Positions 1 to 8,045 of a DNA stretch of 48,027 bases are shown here, piece after piece. Source of the DNA: Clostridia bacterium (GTDB taxonomy: Bacteria > Bacillota > Clostridia > Christensenellales > Aristaeellaceae); NCBI GenBank assembly GCA_017937505.1, contig JAGBDL010000065.1, forward strand, positions 1-48,027, read 5' to 3'. The translations under genes and the position numbers were made by a program. Within the stretch, counting starts at the first letter, position 1, and the number at the start of each line of letters is the position of its first letter. The notes under the pieces were generated by a model. The model saw only the letters and a list, made by a program, of their open reading frames with translations. It had not been told where the DNA came from and did no database searches.

Positions 1-207
1 CTTGCAGCCGCGCGCCATCAGGCGTTCGGCCGCAGCCAGCGTCAGCGCCCGCACCTCGGCTGTGGGCCGCGTGCCGTAGGGCGCGTTGGCGGAGTCGCCG
101 AAGTACAGATACCGCTCCTGCGGCATGAGCTTCACCAGCTCGCGCAGCACGCTCACGCCGCCCACGCCGGAATCGAATACGGCAATATAGTCGGTTTTTG
201 AGGACAT
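1..207 (-). CDS. murI: Glutamate racemase, N-terminal part (cut by window edge)
   Basis: The 69 visible residues begin MSSKTDYIAVFDSGVGG and continue with VSVLREL and YFGDSANAPYG. These are the conserved N-terminal blocks of glutamate racemase, the cytoplasmic enzyme that makes D-glutamate for peptidoglycan. The DSG block and the GDSANAPYG loop belong to the substrate and catalytic region; the catalytic cysteines lie beyond the window edge, so activity cannot be judged. The ATG at 205-207 follows an AGAGGTGAT ribosome site. Aspartate racemases share the fold, but the SANAPYG block favours MurI. Confidence 0.92.
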   Translation of the reverse strand, partial: MSSKTDYIAVFDSGVGGVSVLRELVKLMPQERYLYFGDSANAPYGTRPTAEVRALTLAAAERLMARGCK

Positions 208-234
208 GGGATCACCTCTTTTGATGCTGAATAT

Positions 235-263
235 ACTATACCACAAAAAGCGGATGGAGTAAA
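235..263 (-). promoter_or_regulatory. Putative promoter of murI
   Basis: On the minus strand there is TATAGT (235-240) preceded by TG at the extended -10 position, and a weak TTTACT -35 (258-263) with 17-base spacing. It lies just upstream of the murI ribosome site. Confidence 0.45.
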
Positions 264-403
264 AGCCGGAGCGCAAAAAACATTGACGCGCCGCCCGGAC
301 AGGAATACAATGAAAAAGTCATGACGCGTGAGCGGCATGGCCATGGAGCACGGCAGGGCTTTGCACTGAAACCCGACGACAAGCGGGAGGGAGGTGAGAG
401 CCT

Positions 404-541
404 GTGCAGACAAAAGAAACGGTGACGGTGACGATCAGACAGACTACAACTGTGTCTGTCAAAATCGTAAAAACCGAGGAAACAAAAAACACAACCACGC
501 CACTACTCGTGATTGTGTTCGAAAGCAAGGCTGACAGCTAA
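404..541 (+). CDS. Possible 45-residue Thr/Val-rich small protein
   Basis: A GTG at 404 sits about 5 bases after a strong GGGAGGGAGGTGAG ribosome site and opens a 45-codon frame ending in TAA. The peptide begins MQTKETVTVTIRQTTT and alternates Thr/Val with charged residues; it has no membrane segment. I do not recognise a family. The excellent ribosome site is the main argument that it is translated. The opposite strand can also encode a hydrophobic peptide here, but without comparable start signals. Confidence 0.35.
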   Translation: MQTKETVTVTIRQTTTVSVKIVKTEETKNTTTPLLVIVFESKADS

Positions 542-574
542 AAAAGCCTTTGCTGTGCTCTTATTATAGCAGAA

Positions 575-593
575 TGTTGCGCGCGGCGCAACA
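575..593. other. Perfect 8-bp hairpin
   Basis: TGTTGCGC and GCGCAACA flank a 3-base loop. It has no clear U-tract on either strand, so its role is unknown. It lies between the small 404-541 frame and the terminator of the minus-strand secreted protein. Confidence 0.4.
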
Positions 594-669
594 CCAATCT
601 GGGCTTATTCATCAACAGGCTGACGGAAAAGCCATGTGAAGAGGCTACTTGTGAAAACAGAAATCAGTC

Positions 670-697
670 AGGCGCGGAGCGATGAAGCTCCGCGCCT
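670..697 (-). terminator. Probable terminator of the SH3-like protein gene
   Basis: AGGCGCGGAGC and GCTCCGCGCCT form a perfect 11-bp stem with a 6-base loop. It lies 14 bases past the stop of the minus-strand gene at 711-1250. On that strand it is followed by a T-rich but interrupted tail. Confidence 0.6.
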
Positions 698-710
698 TGC
701 AGATGCACGA

Positions 711-1250
711 TTAAAAGACCGTGTCCGCCTGGATGAACGCGCGCACCGGCGTGTCCTCAAGCTCCGACTGCACATAGAGCCAGTCGCCGTATTGCGCAAG
801 CACGGTGATGGACGTACCCGGCTCGAGCGCAGCTGTCCAGCCGTCGAACGGATCCTCCGCCAGCGGGTTGTCCGTCATCGGCGCGGTTTCCTCGACCATG
901 GCGGCAAAGCCGTCCTCAAAGCCGAGCTGCGGCTCGTAGGGGATGTCCGGAATCGAGCCGGCCTCGACCCAGCCGACCGGGCCGAAGCTGTCCGCCGTGC
1001 CCTGCGCAGCCATCGCCCAGCAGTCGTACTGGCCGAAGAGGACGTAGGGCTTGCCGGTGTCAAGCGTCTGCCCGGCGTGACGGTAAAAGCCCTGCGTCGG
1101 GCCGCAGTACAGGTCGAGCACCTGACCGTCCGATTCCGGGGGCATCGCCATGGGCGACAGCGCGCTTATATCGGCGCTTTCGCCGAGGGCGCAGCAGGGG
1201 AGAAGCAGGCACAAAAGGAAAGCGGCAAGCATCACTTTGAAAAAGCGCAT
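711..1250 (-). CDS. Secreted protein with bacterial SH3-like repeats
   Basis: The 179-residue product starts with a classic signal peptide (MRFFKVMLAAFLLCLLLP, then CCALGES), so it is exported and possibly lipid-anchored through one of the cysteines. The mature part has two SH3b-like blocks: roughly residues 42-105 (VLDLYCGPTQGFYR) and 135-178 (TSITVLAQYGDWLYVQ). Such domains usually bind cell-wall or other extracellular ligands. No catalytic domain is attached, so it may be a wall-binding or envelope-associated protein. It appears monocistronic. The fold assignment rests on the W-x-Y-V-Q style strands and is moderate. Confidence 0.7.
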   Translation of the reverse strand: MRFFKVMLAAFLLCLLLPCCALGESADISALSPMAMPPESDGQVLDLYCGPTQGFYRHAGQTLDTGKPYVLFGQYDCWAMAAQGTADSFGPVGWVEAGSIPDIPYEPQLGFEDGFAAMVEETAPMTDNPLAEDPFDGWTAALEPGTSITVLAQYGDWLYVQSELEDTPVRAFIQADTVF

Positions 1251-1387
1251 CGGAAAAACCTCCTATCAAAGGGCACGGGGAAAGGGGCGTCATCCGTATA
1301 TTCCGCTTGGCCGCCAGCGCCTGACAGCCGGGAACGCTTTTGTGGGAACCATTACCGCATTTATCATAACAAATTCAGCGTGATTTG

Positions 1388-2752
1388 TCAAAGGCTGCGC
1401 GTCTGTTTCAGACCCATCCAGTCCGTTTTCAGGCAATAGACCGTGAAGAAGAGGCTGCTCAGCAGCCATGTGATGGGATATGCCCAGGAGACGGTGGTCA
1501 GCACCGGGCGCAACTGCGTGGCGAGGGTGACATAGGGCACGCGGATGACGCACCAGCAGACGGCCATGCCCAGCATCGCGACGTTGGCCTTGCCCGCGCC
1601 GCGCAGCGAGGCGGCGCAGGCGTGCGTGTAGGCGGCCAGAAAGAAGAACGGTGTGGTCGTGCGCTGATGCATCACGCCGTAGGCGATGACCTCCGGGTTG
1701 GAGTCGAACAGACCGATGAGCTGCGGGGAGAAGATCCAGATGATCAGCGCGACCGCCTCCGCAATACCCGACGAGCAGAGGATGCCGATGCGCATGCCCT
1801 TCCTGACGCGATCCGGGCGGCCCGCGCCCAGGTTCTGGCTGACGAACGTGGTCAGCGCCATGTTGAAGCAGGTCACGGGCAGGAACGCGAAGCCCTCGAT
1901 GCGCGAGTGCGCGCCGCAGCCCGCCATGGCCGCTGCGCCAAACGCATTGATGTTGGCCTGAACCACGACGTTGGCAAAGGAGATGATGCAGTTGGCCAGG
2001 CCGGAGGGCACGCCGTTGGCGAGAATGGCGCGCAGGGCATCCTGGTCAAAGCCGAGCTTTCGCAGGCTCACGCGGTAATCGCGGTCGCTGTGCATCAGGC
2101 GATACAGGCACAGCGCGGTCGCAACGACCTGCGAGATGGCCGTGGCCGCCGCAGCGGAGGCCACGCCAAAGTGCAGCACGCCGACGAACAGCAGATCGAG
2201 CGCGACATTGACCAGCGAGGAGATGATGAGGTAGTACAGCGGGTGACGGCTGTCGCCCACGGCCTGCAGAACGCCCATGCACGCGTTGTAGAGGATGAAC
2301 GCCAGCGAGCCGTAAAAATAGGTGCGGAAATAGCGGATGGACTGGGGCAGCACAGTGTCGGGCGTGCCCATCAGGCGCAGCAGGATCGGGGAGAGCGCCG
2401 CGCCGGCAAAGGTGAGAAACACGCCTACGGCCAGGCCGCCCGCGAGCATCGTGTGGATGGCCTTCTGCACGCGGTCGATCTCTCGCGCGCCGTAATGCCG
2501 CCCGATGACCACGCCCGCGCCCATGGCCAGGCCGTTGAAAAAGCCGATGAGCAGATGGATGAGGTTGCTGGACGAGCTGACGGCGGCCAGGGCCTCGCTG
2601 CCCAGAAAATTGCCCACGATCAGCGAGTCCGCCGTGTTGTAGAGCTGCTGGAACAGGTTGCCCAGCAGCAGCGGCACGGCGAACGCGATGAGCTGGCGGG
2701 CGATGGGGCCTTCTGTCATCAGCGTGGAACGCTCGACAGACATGCGGCGCAT
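1388..2752 (-). CDS. MATE family multidrug/cation efflux transporter
   Basis: The 454-residue protein has about 12 hydrophobic segments in two similar halves, the usual size and layout of MATE exporters. Family signatures near the N-terminus include LLLGNLFQQLYNTADSLIVG and the GAGVVIGRHYGA loop; the second half begins around residue 235 (GVPSGLANCIISFANV). MATE proteins export cationic drugs or metabolites in exchange for Na+ or H+ across the inner membrane; the substrate cannot be told here. The ATG at 2752 follows AAAGGAG. No regulator gene is adjacent. Confidence 0.93.
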   Translation of the reverse strand: MRRMSVERSTLMTEGPIARQLIAFAVPLLLGNLFQQLYNTADSLIVGNFLGSEALAAVSSSSNLIHLLIGFFNGLAMGAGVVIGRHYGAREIDRVQKAIHTMLAGGLAVGVFLTFAGAALSPILLRLMGTPDTVLPQSIRYFRTYFYGSLAFILYNACMGVLQAVGDSRHPLYYLIISSLVNVALDLLFVGVLHFGVASAAAATAISQVVATALCLYRLMHSDRDYRVSLRKLGFDQDALRAILANGVPSGLANCIISFANVVVQANINAFGAAAMAGCGAHSRIEGFAFLPVTCFNMALTTFVSQNLGAGRPDRVRKGMRIGILCSSGIAEAVALIIWIFSPQLIGLFDSNPEVIAYGVMHQRTTTPFFFLAAYTHACAASLRGAGKANVAMLGMAVCWCVIRVPYVTLATQLRPVLTTVSWAYPITWLLSSLFFTVYCLKTDWMGLKQTRSL

Positions 2753-2902
2753 AGACGTCTCTCCTTTGTGATCGTATACCTGTCCATTATACGCCTTTTC
2801 AAAACCGGCTTCAACCGGCCTGGACAGAAAAAGAACGCGCGGCTGCAGGCATGTGCGGGGCAGTCTGCCGGGGCCGATGAAGCGCGCCGGAAGGAAAGCC
2901 GC

Positions 2903-3700
2903 TTATTCCCTCAGAAAGTCGTATATTCTTTGGTTGAAATCCCCGGCCTCTTCATACGCGGCGTGGCCGAACTGCTCGTACATGTATATCCTGCAGCCAA
3001 GCTTTCGCGCGATTTCTTCGGACGCCTCTGAACCGACCACCTGATCCTGCCGGCCGCCGATGACGAACACGGGGCAATGAATCTTCTGAAGCTCATCATA
3101 GGCATTGCAGGTCAGGCATGCCCTGGCCAAAGCGATAAAGCGCTGTGCGTCCCGGGGCTTCTGCAGGGCGGTCAGCAGGGGCATGAGGGGCTTGTACCTT
3201 TTCAGATATGCATCGGAGTACATTTTCTCCGCCATATCCGTGATGAGCTGCTTCATGGCGCCCTGCTGCGTCAGGGCAATCCAATGCTCAATGACGGACG
3301 TCACCGTATCGTTGCTTCTGGAAAGCGTGACGGCAAGCACCAGCTTGCTGACCAGGTCGGGTCTGTCGATGGCAAGGTACTGTGCCATCATGCCGCCCTG
3401 CGACACGCCGATGACGTCGGCATGTTGGATGCCCAGCTGATCCATGGCTGCGGCGATGTCGTCCGCCAAATCCCTCACCGTGATGCCATCGAAGACTTCC
3501 GGTTTCCGGTCAAACAGGTAGACCTGATAATCCTCGGCAAACAGGCGATAGGCCCAGGCCAGCGGCACGGCCGTTCCCCTGATCCCGCGGGTGTTCAGGC
3601 CCTGGATCATGACCAGCGGCTTTGTGCCTTTGCCAAAGGTGATGGTATCGGTCAGCATGCCATGAAGGCTGATCTGCTGTTCCTTTACATGGTATATCAT
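2903..3700 (-). CDS. Alpha/beta hydrolase
   Basis: The 265-residue protein has the alpha/beta-hydrolase core: oxyanion region MIQGLNTRG (about residue 32), nucleophile elbow GVSQGGMMAQYLA (Ser about 101), a late acid region (VFVIGGRQDQVVG, about 215) and the catalytic His in EQFGHAAYEE (about 246). There is no signal peptide, so it is cytoplasmic. The substrate is unknown; related proteins include esterases, lactonases and pimeloyl-ester hydrolases. The ATG at 3700 follows a GAGGGAGG ribosome site. It appears to be a single-gene unit. Confidence 0.88.
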   Translation of the reverse strand: MIYHVKEQQISLHGMLTDTITFGKGTKPLVMIQGLNTRGIRGTAVPLAWAYRLFAEDYQVYLFDRKPEVFDGITVRDLADDIAAAMDQLGIQHADVIGVSQGGMMAQYLAIDRPDLVSKLVLAVTLSRSNDTVTSVIEHWIALTQQGAMKQLITDMAEKMYSDAYLKRYKPLMPLLTALQKPRDAQRFIALARACLTCNAYDELQKIHCPVFVIGGRQDQVVGSEASEEIARKLGCRIYMYEQFGHAAYEEAGDFNQRIYDFLRE

Positions 3701-3826
3701 GGGCGTCCTCCCTCTGCGGCTCCGATGGGTCTTTTCCAGTATATCAGATTCGGGCGAAAAGCGCTATGCGGATACAGAAAACGCCCGGACAGTTCGCGGG
3801 GTGTTCGTAAGACAGTAACAAAAGCT

Positions 3827-3855
3827 AAAGGCGTGATGAAAGTGGTCGCGCCTTT
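3827..3855. other. Hairpin in the 3701-4036 gap
   Basis: AAAGGCG pairs with CGCCTTT across a 15-base loop and is followed by a single T and then GCC. It is the first of three hairpins in a 330-base gene-free stretch that marks the left edge of the AT-rich acetyltransferase segment. It could be a weak terminator. Confidence 0.4.
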
Positions 3856-3885
3856 TGCCTTATGTGGATAGTCGCTTTCGAGGCG

Positions 3886-3904
3886 CAAGGGATGCAGTCC
3901 CTTG
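3886..3904. other. Hairpin CAAGGGA-TGCAG-TCCCTTG
   Basis: A perfect 7-bp stem with a 5-base loop, between the two other hairpins of this gene-free stretch. I see no U-tract and no coding frame that explains it. Confidence 0.4.
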
Positions 3905-3924
3905 CTCGGAACATAGTGACGCAA

Positions 3925-3956
3925 AACACCCCGGACATTCAGGTGTCCGGGGTGTT
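3925..3956. terminator. Strong 13-bp hairpin, likely terminator
   Basis: AACACCCCGGACA and TGTCCGGGGTGTT form a perfect 13-bp stem around a 6-base loop (TTCAGG). It lies downstream of the minus-strand acetyltransferase gene and could end that transcript. A-runs on the plus side (T-runs on the minus side) are short. Confidence 0.55.
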
Positions 3957-4036
3957 CGGTCTCACCGAGCGCACATATGGGGATTACCCTGTATAGAAGT
4001 GCGCCCTTAGTATCTGTTCGACAAATTGGGATTTAT

Positions 4037-4609
4037 CTAAATATCTAAATACCATATAAATTGAATTTCGTTTCTTACTTCAGGCTCTAAATAATAAGCA
4101 TACATATCTATTTTAGAAAGTGCAGCTCCTTGTTTTTGATAAAACTTGCATGCTGGAACATTGTTGTTCTGACATTCGATAATCATTTGTTGATATCCAT
4201 CTTTTTTAGCAGCTAAAACACCCATGTCTAACAACTTTTGTCCAATTCCATTGTGTTTATATTCGTCTGCAACGCGAATATCCCATAACACACAAGCATC
4301 TTCCCTCCCATAAAGCATATTTAATCCATCTGTTTTTCCAACAACTGTCATTGCTCCGACAGGGATATCTCCATCAAATGCCATAAAAAATCTCCAATTA
4401 GTAATATCAAATGCATTTTCATACTCAGTCGGACGTTCATAGATACTCAAGTCTTTAATATATGGTTCAACTGATACTTCTTCTAAAACCAAACCACCAA
4501 GACCATTATTAATTCTTTTGACTTTATATTCCGAGTGCACATTTACATTCATAGACACCTTATCATACAATTCTAAAAAGGATTTATCCACTTCTTTAAA
4601 AGTAATCAT
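4037..4609 (-). CDS. GNAT acetyltransferase, streptothricin-acetyltransferase-like
   Basis: The 190-residue protein has the GNAT fold: a central strand (WRFFMAFDGDIPVGAMTVVG), the acetyl-CoA loop around DEYKHNGIGQKLLD (about residues 130-143), and a C-terminal block IIECQNNNVPACKFYQKQGA. The ending with an aromatic WYL triplet close to the last residue resembles the SatA/Sat4 streptothricin acetyltransferase group, which inactivates the antibiotic by acetylating its beta-lysine. I chose ATG 4609 because GGAGAG lies 7 bases upstream; a GTG at 4624 would be buried in that site. The gene is much more AT-rich than its neighbours, which suggests recent acquisition. Antibiotic specificity is inferred only. 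Confidence 0.78.
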   Translation of the reverse strand: MITFKEVDKSFLELYDKVSMNVNVHSEYKVKRINNGLGGLVLEEVSVEPYIKDLSIYERPTEYENAFDITNWRFFMAFDGDIPVGAMTVVGKTDGLNMLYGREDACVLWDIRVADEYKHNGIGQKLLDMGVLAAKKDGYQQMIIECQNNNVPACKFYQKQGAALSKIDMYAYYLEPEVRNEIQFIWYLDI

Positions 4610-4668
4610 TATATTTCTCTCCACAACTAATTAACAAATTCAAATTTTCCACACTCTACTAACCCCAT

Positions 4669-4691
4669 ACAATTGAACTTCGTTCAATTGT
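4669..4691. other. Perfect 10-bp inverted repeat upstream of the acetyltransferase
   Basis: ACAATTGAAC and GTTCAATTGT flank a 3-base loop (TTC), about 60 bases upstream of the AT-rich acetyltransferase start. It may be an operator, a terminator or an end of the transferred segment. Confidence 0.5.
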
Positions 4692-4776
4692 CATCCCTAG
4701 CTCTAAAGAGCTCGGTCAATTCCGATTTGTAGGTCTATTCGGTTCCATGCTATCACATAACGGGATAAAATACAAG

Positions 4777-4810
4777 AACAGCCACTGCAGTTCAAACTAC
4801 GGTGGCTGTT
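4777..4810. terminator. Hairpin downstream of the ATP-grasp gene
   Basis: AACAGCCAC and GTGGCTGTT form a 9-bp stem; the 16-base loop contains a further AGTT/AACT pair. It lies just past the stop of the minus-strand ATP-grasp operon, so a terminator role fits. The stretch 4610-4866 otherwise holds no gene I can support. Confidence 0.5.
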
Positions 4811-4866
4811 AACTGTCTTATGAACACCGCTCCTTCTGCCCGGGCGTTTGGATCGACAGCGAGGGA

Positions 4867-6066
4867 TCAGTATTCCTGCAGCATAGAGGCGTAATATTCG
4901 GCCTTCTCCTCCTCGGTGGAGCAGTTGCACATGTACATCATGTCGGCCATCGCGCCGGAGAGCGCCTTGGGCACGCGCTGCGCCATCTTGATGCGGCTGC
5001 CGTACTTGGCCATCACGGCGTTGTGATCGAGTACGAAGTTCTTGCCGTCGCGGCGGCCGCAGTAGCAGCAGTAGTAGTGCTCCGCGCCCGCGTCCGGCAC
5101 GGTGCGGGTGTTGAAGGCGACCATGTCGGCCCAGATCTTGTAGACGTCGCAGGAGTTGGCGAAGTTGAACATGTCCGCGCTCCAGCCGCCGGACGGGCGC
5201 ATGTTGACCTCCAGGCCCAGGATGTCGCCCTTCTTGCCCAGCGCCGGCTGGTCGTCGTTGAGGACGAAGAACTCCAGGTGCACGAAGCGGCTCTTCACGC
5301 CGAAGGCCTCGACGGTCTTGCGGCCGACCTCGCGCATCGCCTCGGGCAGGTTCTTTTCGATGTAGTAGCAGGAGTTGCCGTTGGTGTTGACGGTGTCCAT
5401 GATGGAGTCCATGGTCACGTTGCCGGTCTCAAAGAGCGGCTGGCCGTTCGCGTCGATGACGGCGTCGTAGGTGTGCACGGTGCCGTTGACGAACTCCTCC
5501 ATGATGTAGAGCACGTCCGGCTCCTTGGTGGCGAAGAAGTAGTTGAGCTGGTCGTCGTTCTTGAGCTTGTAGGTGCTCGACGCGCCCACGCCGTTGTCCG
5601 GCTTGACGATGACCGGATAGCCGACCTCGGCGATGAAGTCCTTGCAGCCCTCATAGTCGTACACCAGATGATAGCGCGCGGTCTTGATGCCGGCCTTGGC
5701 ATAGTACGCCTTCATCTTGGACTTGTACTTGACGGCCTCCATGTCGCTGACCTGGAAGCCGGTGGTGATGTTGAAGGCGGTGCGCAGGGCGGCGTCCTTC
5801 TCCAGCCAGTACTCGTTGTTGCTCTCCAGCCAGTCGATCTTGCCGTGCTTGTAGGTCAGGAACGCGACGGCGCGGAACACCTCGTCGTAGTTCTCCAGCG
5901 AGGAGACCTTGTAGTATTCATTCAGGGAGCTCTTGAGCTCAGGCATCAGCTGATCGTACGGGCAGTCGCCGATGCCCAGCACGTTCATGCCGTTCCGCTT
6001 GAGCTCGGCGCAGAACTTCCAGTAGTTCGTCGGGAAGTTCGGGGAGATGAAAACGAAATTCTTCAT
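4867..6066 (-). CDS. ATP-grasp domain carboxylate-amine ligase
   Basis: The 399-residue protein has an N-terminal pre-ATP-grasp domain (MKNFVFISPNFPTNYW, residues 1-110). The ATP-grasp core contains GYPVIVKPDNGVGAS (about residues 148-162), the adenine-binding YIMEEFVNGTVHTYDA segment (about 188-203) and the Mg-binding LGLEVNMRPSGGW block (about 285-297). Such enzymes join a carboxylate to an amine or thiol using ATP. The substrate is unknown. It is the last gene of a minus-strand operon with two esterase-like genes, suggesting a small pathway that builds and hydrolyses an ester or amide. ATG 6066 follows AAAGGAGAG. Confidence 0.85.
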   Translation of the reverse strand: MKNFVFISPNFPTNYWKFCAELKRNGMNVLGIGDCPYDQLMPELKSSLNEYYKVSSLENYDEVFRAVAFLTYKHGKIDWLESNNEYWLEKDAALRTAFNITTGFQVSDMEAVKYKSKMKAYYAKAGIKTARYHLVYDYEGCKDFIAEVGYPVIVKPDNGVGASSTYKLKNDDQLNYFFATKEPDVLYIMEEFVNGTVHTYDAVIDANGQPLFETGNVTMDSIMDTVNTNGNSCYYIEKNLPEAMREVGRKTVEAFGVKSRFVHLEFFVLNDDQPALGKKGDILGLEVNMRPSGGWSADMFNFANSCDVYKIWADMVAFNTRTVPDAGAEHYYCCYCGRRDGKNFVLDHNAVMAKYGSRIKMAQRVPKALSGAMADMMYMCNCSTEEEKAEYYASMLQEY

Positions 6067-6225
6067 GGAAAGCTCTCCTTTGCTTTTGTCTTGCGGCTTG
6101 AATGCAGCCTTTGGGGGGAGTTCATCCTTTTGCTTGTCTTTGCCCGGCAGGGCGGCGGAGGGCCTTCTGCCCGCGCGGCGCAGTTTGGAGCAAGGCGAAG
6201 CGTACCGGCTGCGGGCCCTGCCCGC

Positions 6226-6984
6226 TCAAGGGTTGCCGACGATCATCGGCAGGTAATACGCAGTCTGCTTGTACCACCACGGCCAGTCGTGATTGACGTC
6301 GTAGCCCCAGAAGTTGACCGACGCGTTGATGCCCTTCTGGTAGAGCACGCGGCCCAGCCAGGCGGTGCTCTCCTTGAGCACATCCTCCCAGGCACCCTGG
6401 CCGACGCAGATGATGATCTTGCGCTGGTTGTAGAGGCTGATGTACGGATGATCCGCCGGCATGCCCGCGATGTAATCGCACGGGCTGTTGGCGTAGACCA
6501 GATCGTCCATGTAGCCGCCGAACGCATCGCGGGAATCGTACACGCCCGAGAGCGCCAGGCAGCTGTCAAACAGGTCCGGACGGCGGAAGATCAGGTTCGC
6601 GGCGTGCTGCGCACCCATGGAGCAGCCGAAGGTCATGATCATCTCCTGATGCCAGTTGCGCTCGCCGGCGAGGTGATGAATCTGCGGCACGAGCTCGTCC
6701 ACGATGTAGTGGAACCAGGCCTCGTGGCGCTCGATGCGCCAGCGGTTGTCGCCGCCCTTGTTGGCCCAGGTCTCGCCGTCGATGGTGTCGATGGAGAAGA
6801 CCATCACCTTGCCCGCGTCGATCCAGGGACGGAAGACGTCGTCCATGTGAAAGCCTTCAAAGTCCATGAAGCGGCCGGCCTGGCAGGGGATGAACAGCAC
6901 GGGCTTGCCGCGATGGCCGTAGACCTTCATTTCCATGTCGCGGCCCAGGCAGTGGGAATAGTTTCTGAAATAACGGATTTCCAT
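6226..6984 (-). CDS. Esterase-like alpha/beta hydrolase
   Basis: The 252-residue product has the putative-esterase (Esterase D/PF00756-like) layout: early strand KPVLFIPCQAGRFMDFEG, nucleophile elbow MTFGCSMGAQHAA (Ser about 129), and a late His in the DVNHDWPWW segment. It has no signal peptide. It is the middle gene of the operon with the second esterase (7009-7770) and the ATP-grasp ligase. The unusual Cys before the nucleophile Ser (GCSMG) and the Trp-rich C-terminus set it apart from its neighbour, to which it is only distantly similar. Substrate unknown. Confidence 0.82.
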   Translation of the reverse strand: MEIRYFRNYSHCLGRDMEMKVYGHRGKPVLFIPCQAGRFMDFEGFHMDDVFRPWIDAGKVMVFSIDTIDGETWANKGGDNRWRIERHEAWFHYIVDELVPQIHHLAGERNWHQEMIMTFGCSMGAQHAANLIFRRPDLFDSCLALSGVYDSRDAFGGYMDDLVYANSPCDYIAGMPADHPYISLYNQRKIIICVGQGAWEDVLKESTAWLGRVLYQKGINASVNFWGYDVNHDWPWWYKQTAYYLPMIVGNP

Positions 6985-7008
6985 TTGTATGCTCCTTTTG
7001 AGGGGAAA

Positions 7009-7770
7009 TTAAATGAAGCCAAGGCACGCCATGAACACCGGAATCTGCTGCTCCCAGCACTCCTCGCTGTGCACGCCGTAGGGAACGATGCGCATTGTCA
7101 CGTTGACGCCCTGGCTGTAAAGCGACTGGAATACGCCGGGCAGCACATCGCCCGTCGCCTTGTGGTTGCCCAGCTCCTGCGCGCCGTAATCCAGATACAG
7201 GATGGTATCCGGCGCGATGCGCGCGTGCCGGAGCATCCGCTTCACCTTGCCGGGATGCACCCACACGCTGGGGGAGAGGCAGGCGAAGCGGGAGAAGACG
7301 TCGCTGTAGTGACAGGCGGCGTACAGACTCATCAGGCCGCCCATGGAGGAGCCGGCGATGGCCGTGTTCTCCCTGTCGGGCAGCGTACGGTAGTTTTCAT
7401 CGATCATCGGCTTGAATTCGCGCACAAGCCAGTTCATCAGGATGCGGCCGCGCCCCTCGATTACGCCCAGCTCGCCGTCGCGATGGGTGAAGGGGGAATA
7501 TTCGCACAGGCGGTTGCTGCCGATGGGGTTGGATTCGACGGCGGCGACGATCACCGGCGTGCCGGTGCCCTCCAGGTAGTCAAGCATCCGCCAGGAGCGG
7601 CCAAAGGATGCGTCACTATCCAGAAATACGTTCTGTCCGTCGAACATATACAGGACGGGGAAACGGGCGTCGGGGTCATCGTCATAGGCCTCGGGCAGAT
7701 ACAGATATGCGCGGCGCGTGAGGTCTGCGGGCTCAAGCTGCGGGATCGTCAGTTCCCAGGTATGAAGCAT
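7009..7770 (-). CDS. Esterase (alpha/beta hydrolase, putative esterase family)
   Basis: The 253-residue protein begins MLHTWELTIPQLEP and carries RAYLYLPEAYDDD and RFPVLYMFDGQNVF, typical of the PF00756 esterase group (enterochelin esterase/S-formylglutathione hydrolase relatives). The nucleophile elbow is AIAGSSMGGLMSLYAA (Ser about 121), and a His in YGVHSEECWEQQIP completes the triad region. It is the first gene of the three-gene operon; ATG 7770 follows GGAGGCGC. No secretion signal is seen. Substrate unknown. Confidence 0.86.
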   Translation of the reverse strand: MLHTWELTIPQLEPADLTRRAYLYLPEAYDDDPDARFPVLYMFDGQNVFLDSDASFGRSWRMLDYLEGTGTPVIVAAVESNPIGSNRLCEYSPFTHRDGELGVIEGRGRILMNWLVREFKPMIDENYRTLPDRENTAIAGSSMGGLMSLYAACHYSDVFSRFACLSPSVWVHPGKVKRMLRHARIAPDTILYLDYGAQELGNHKATGDVLPGVFQSLYSQGVNVTMRIVPYGVHSEECWEQQIPVFMACLGFI

Positions 7771-7846
7771 AAAGCGCCTCCAAAACGGTCATGCGGTATA
7801 GCCCGGCGCGCAAAAAACATACCCTGCGTGCCAGGATATAAACGTA

Positions 7847-7875
7847 AGTATAAGACAGCAGAGCCGGTCTGTCAA
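7847..7875 (-). promoter_or_regulatory. Promoter of the esterase/ATP-grasp operon
   Basis: On the minus strand, TTGACA (7870-7875) and TATACT (7847-7852) are separated by 17 bases, about 75 bases before the first esterase start. This is close to the sigma-70/sigma-A consensus. Confidence 0.8.
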
Positions 7876-7970
7876 TTCAAATGCAGCAAAAAATGGAACA
7901 AAGCCCGTTTTTTATTGGATTTTTCCCAGTTATACGCGCTGAAATACAACAGATGGCCCATGTCGGGCGG

Positions 7971-8000
7971 TTGACAGATGGTAAAGCTATCCCCTATAAT
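7971..8000 (+). promoter_or_regulatory. Promoter of the Mbeg1-like hydrolase gene
   Basis: TTGACA (7971-7976) and TATAAT (7995-8000) with an 18-base spacer, 45 bases before the start codon. Both hexamers are perfect consensus. Confidence 0.85.
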
Positions 8001-8045
8001 GAGGCTGAAGGCCTGCCGGGGCGGCGGGCTGCGAAAGGAGAAGCT

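Noticed and set aside
1385..3031. Plus-strand frame of over 500 codons opposite the MATE gene
   Set aside because: It lacks motifs, runs antisense across the MATE gene into the hydrolase gene, and has the composition of an antisense frame.
3697..3924. A 75-codon minus-strand frame upstream of the hydrolase
   Set aside because: It overlaps several hairpins and the hydrolase ribosome site, and has no start signal or recognisable motif.
4037..4609. Naming the acetyltransferase sat4 or satA
   Set aside because: The C-terminal pattern is similar but the N-terminal half differs from remembered family members; a gene symbol would overstate the evidence.
5023..7974. A very long plus-strand open frame of nearly 1000 codons
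   Set aside because: It is antisense to three genes with clear family motifs, and its composition (His, Ala, Val, Asp-rich) is typical of reversed GC-rich codons.
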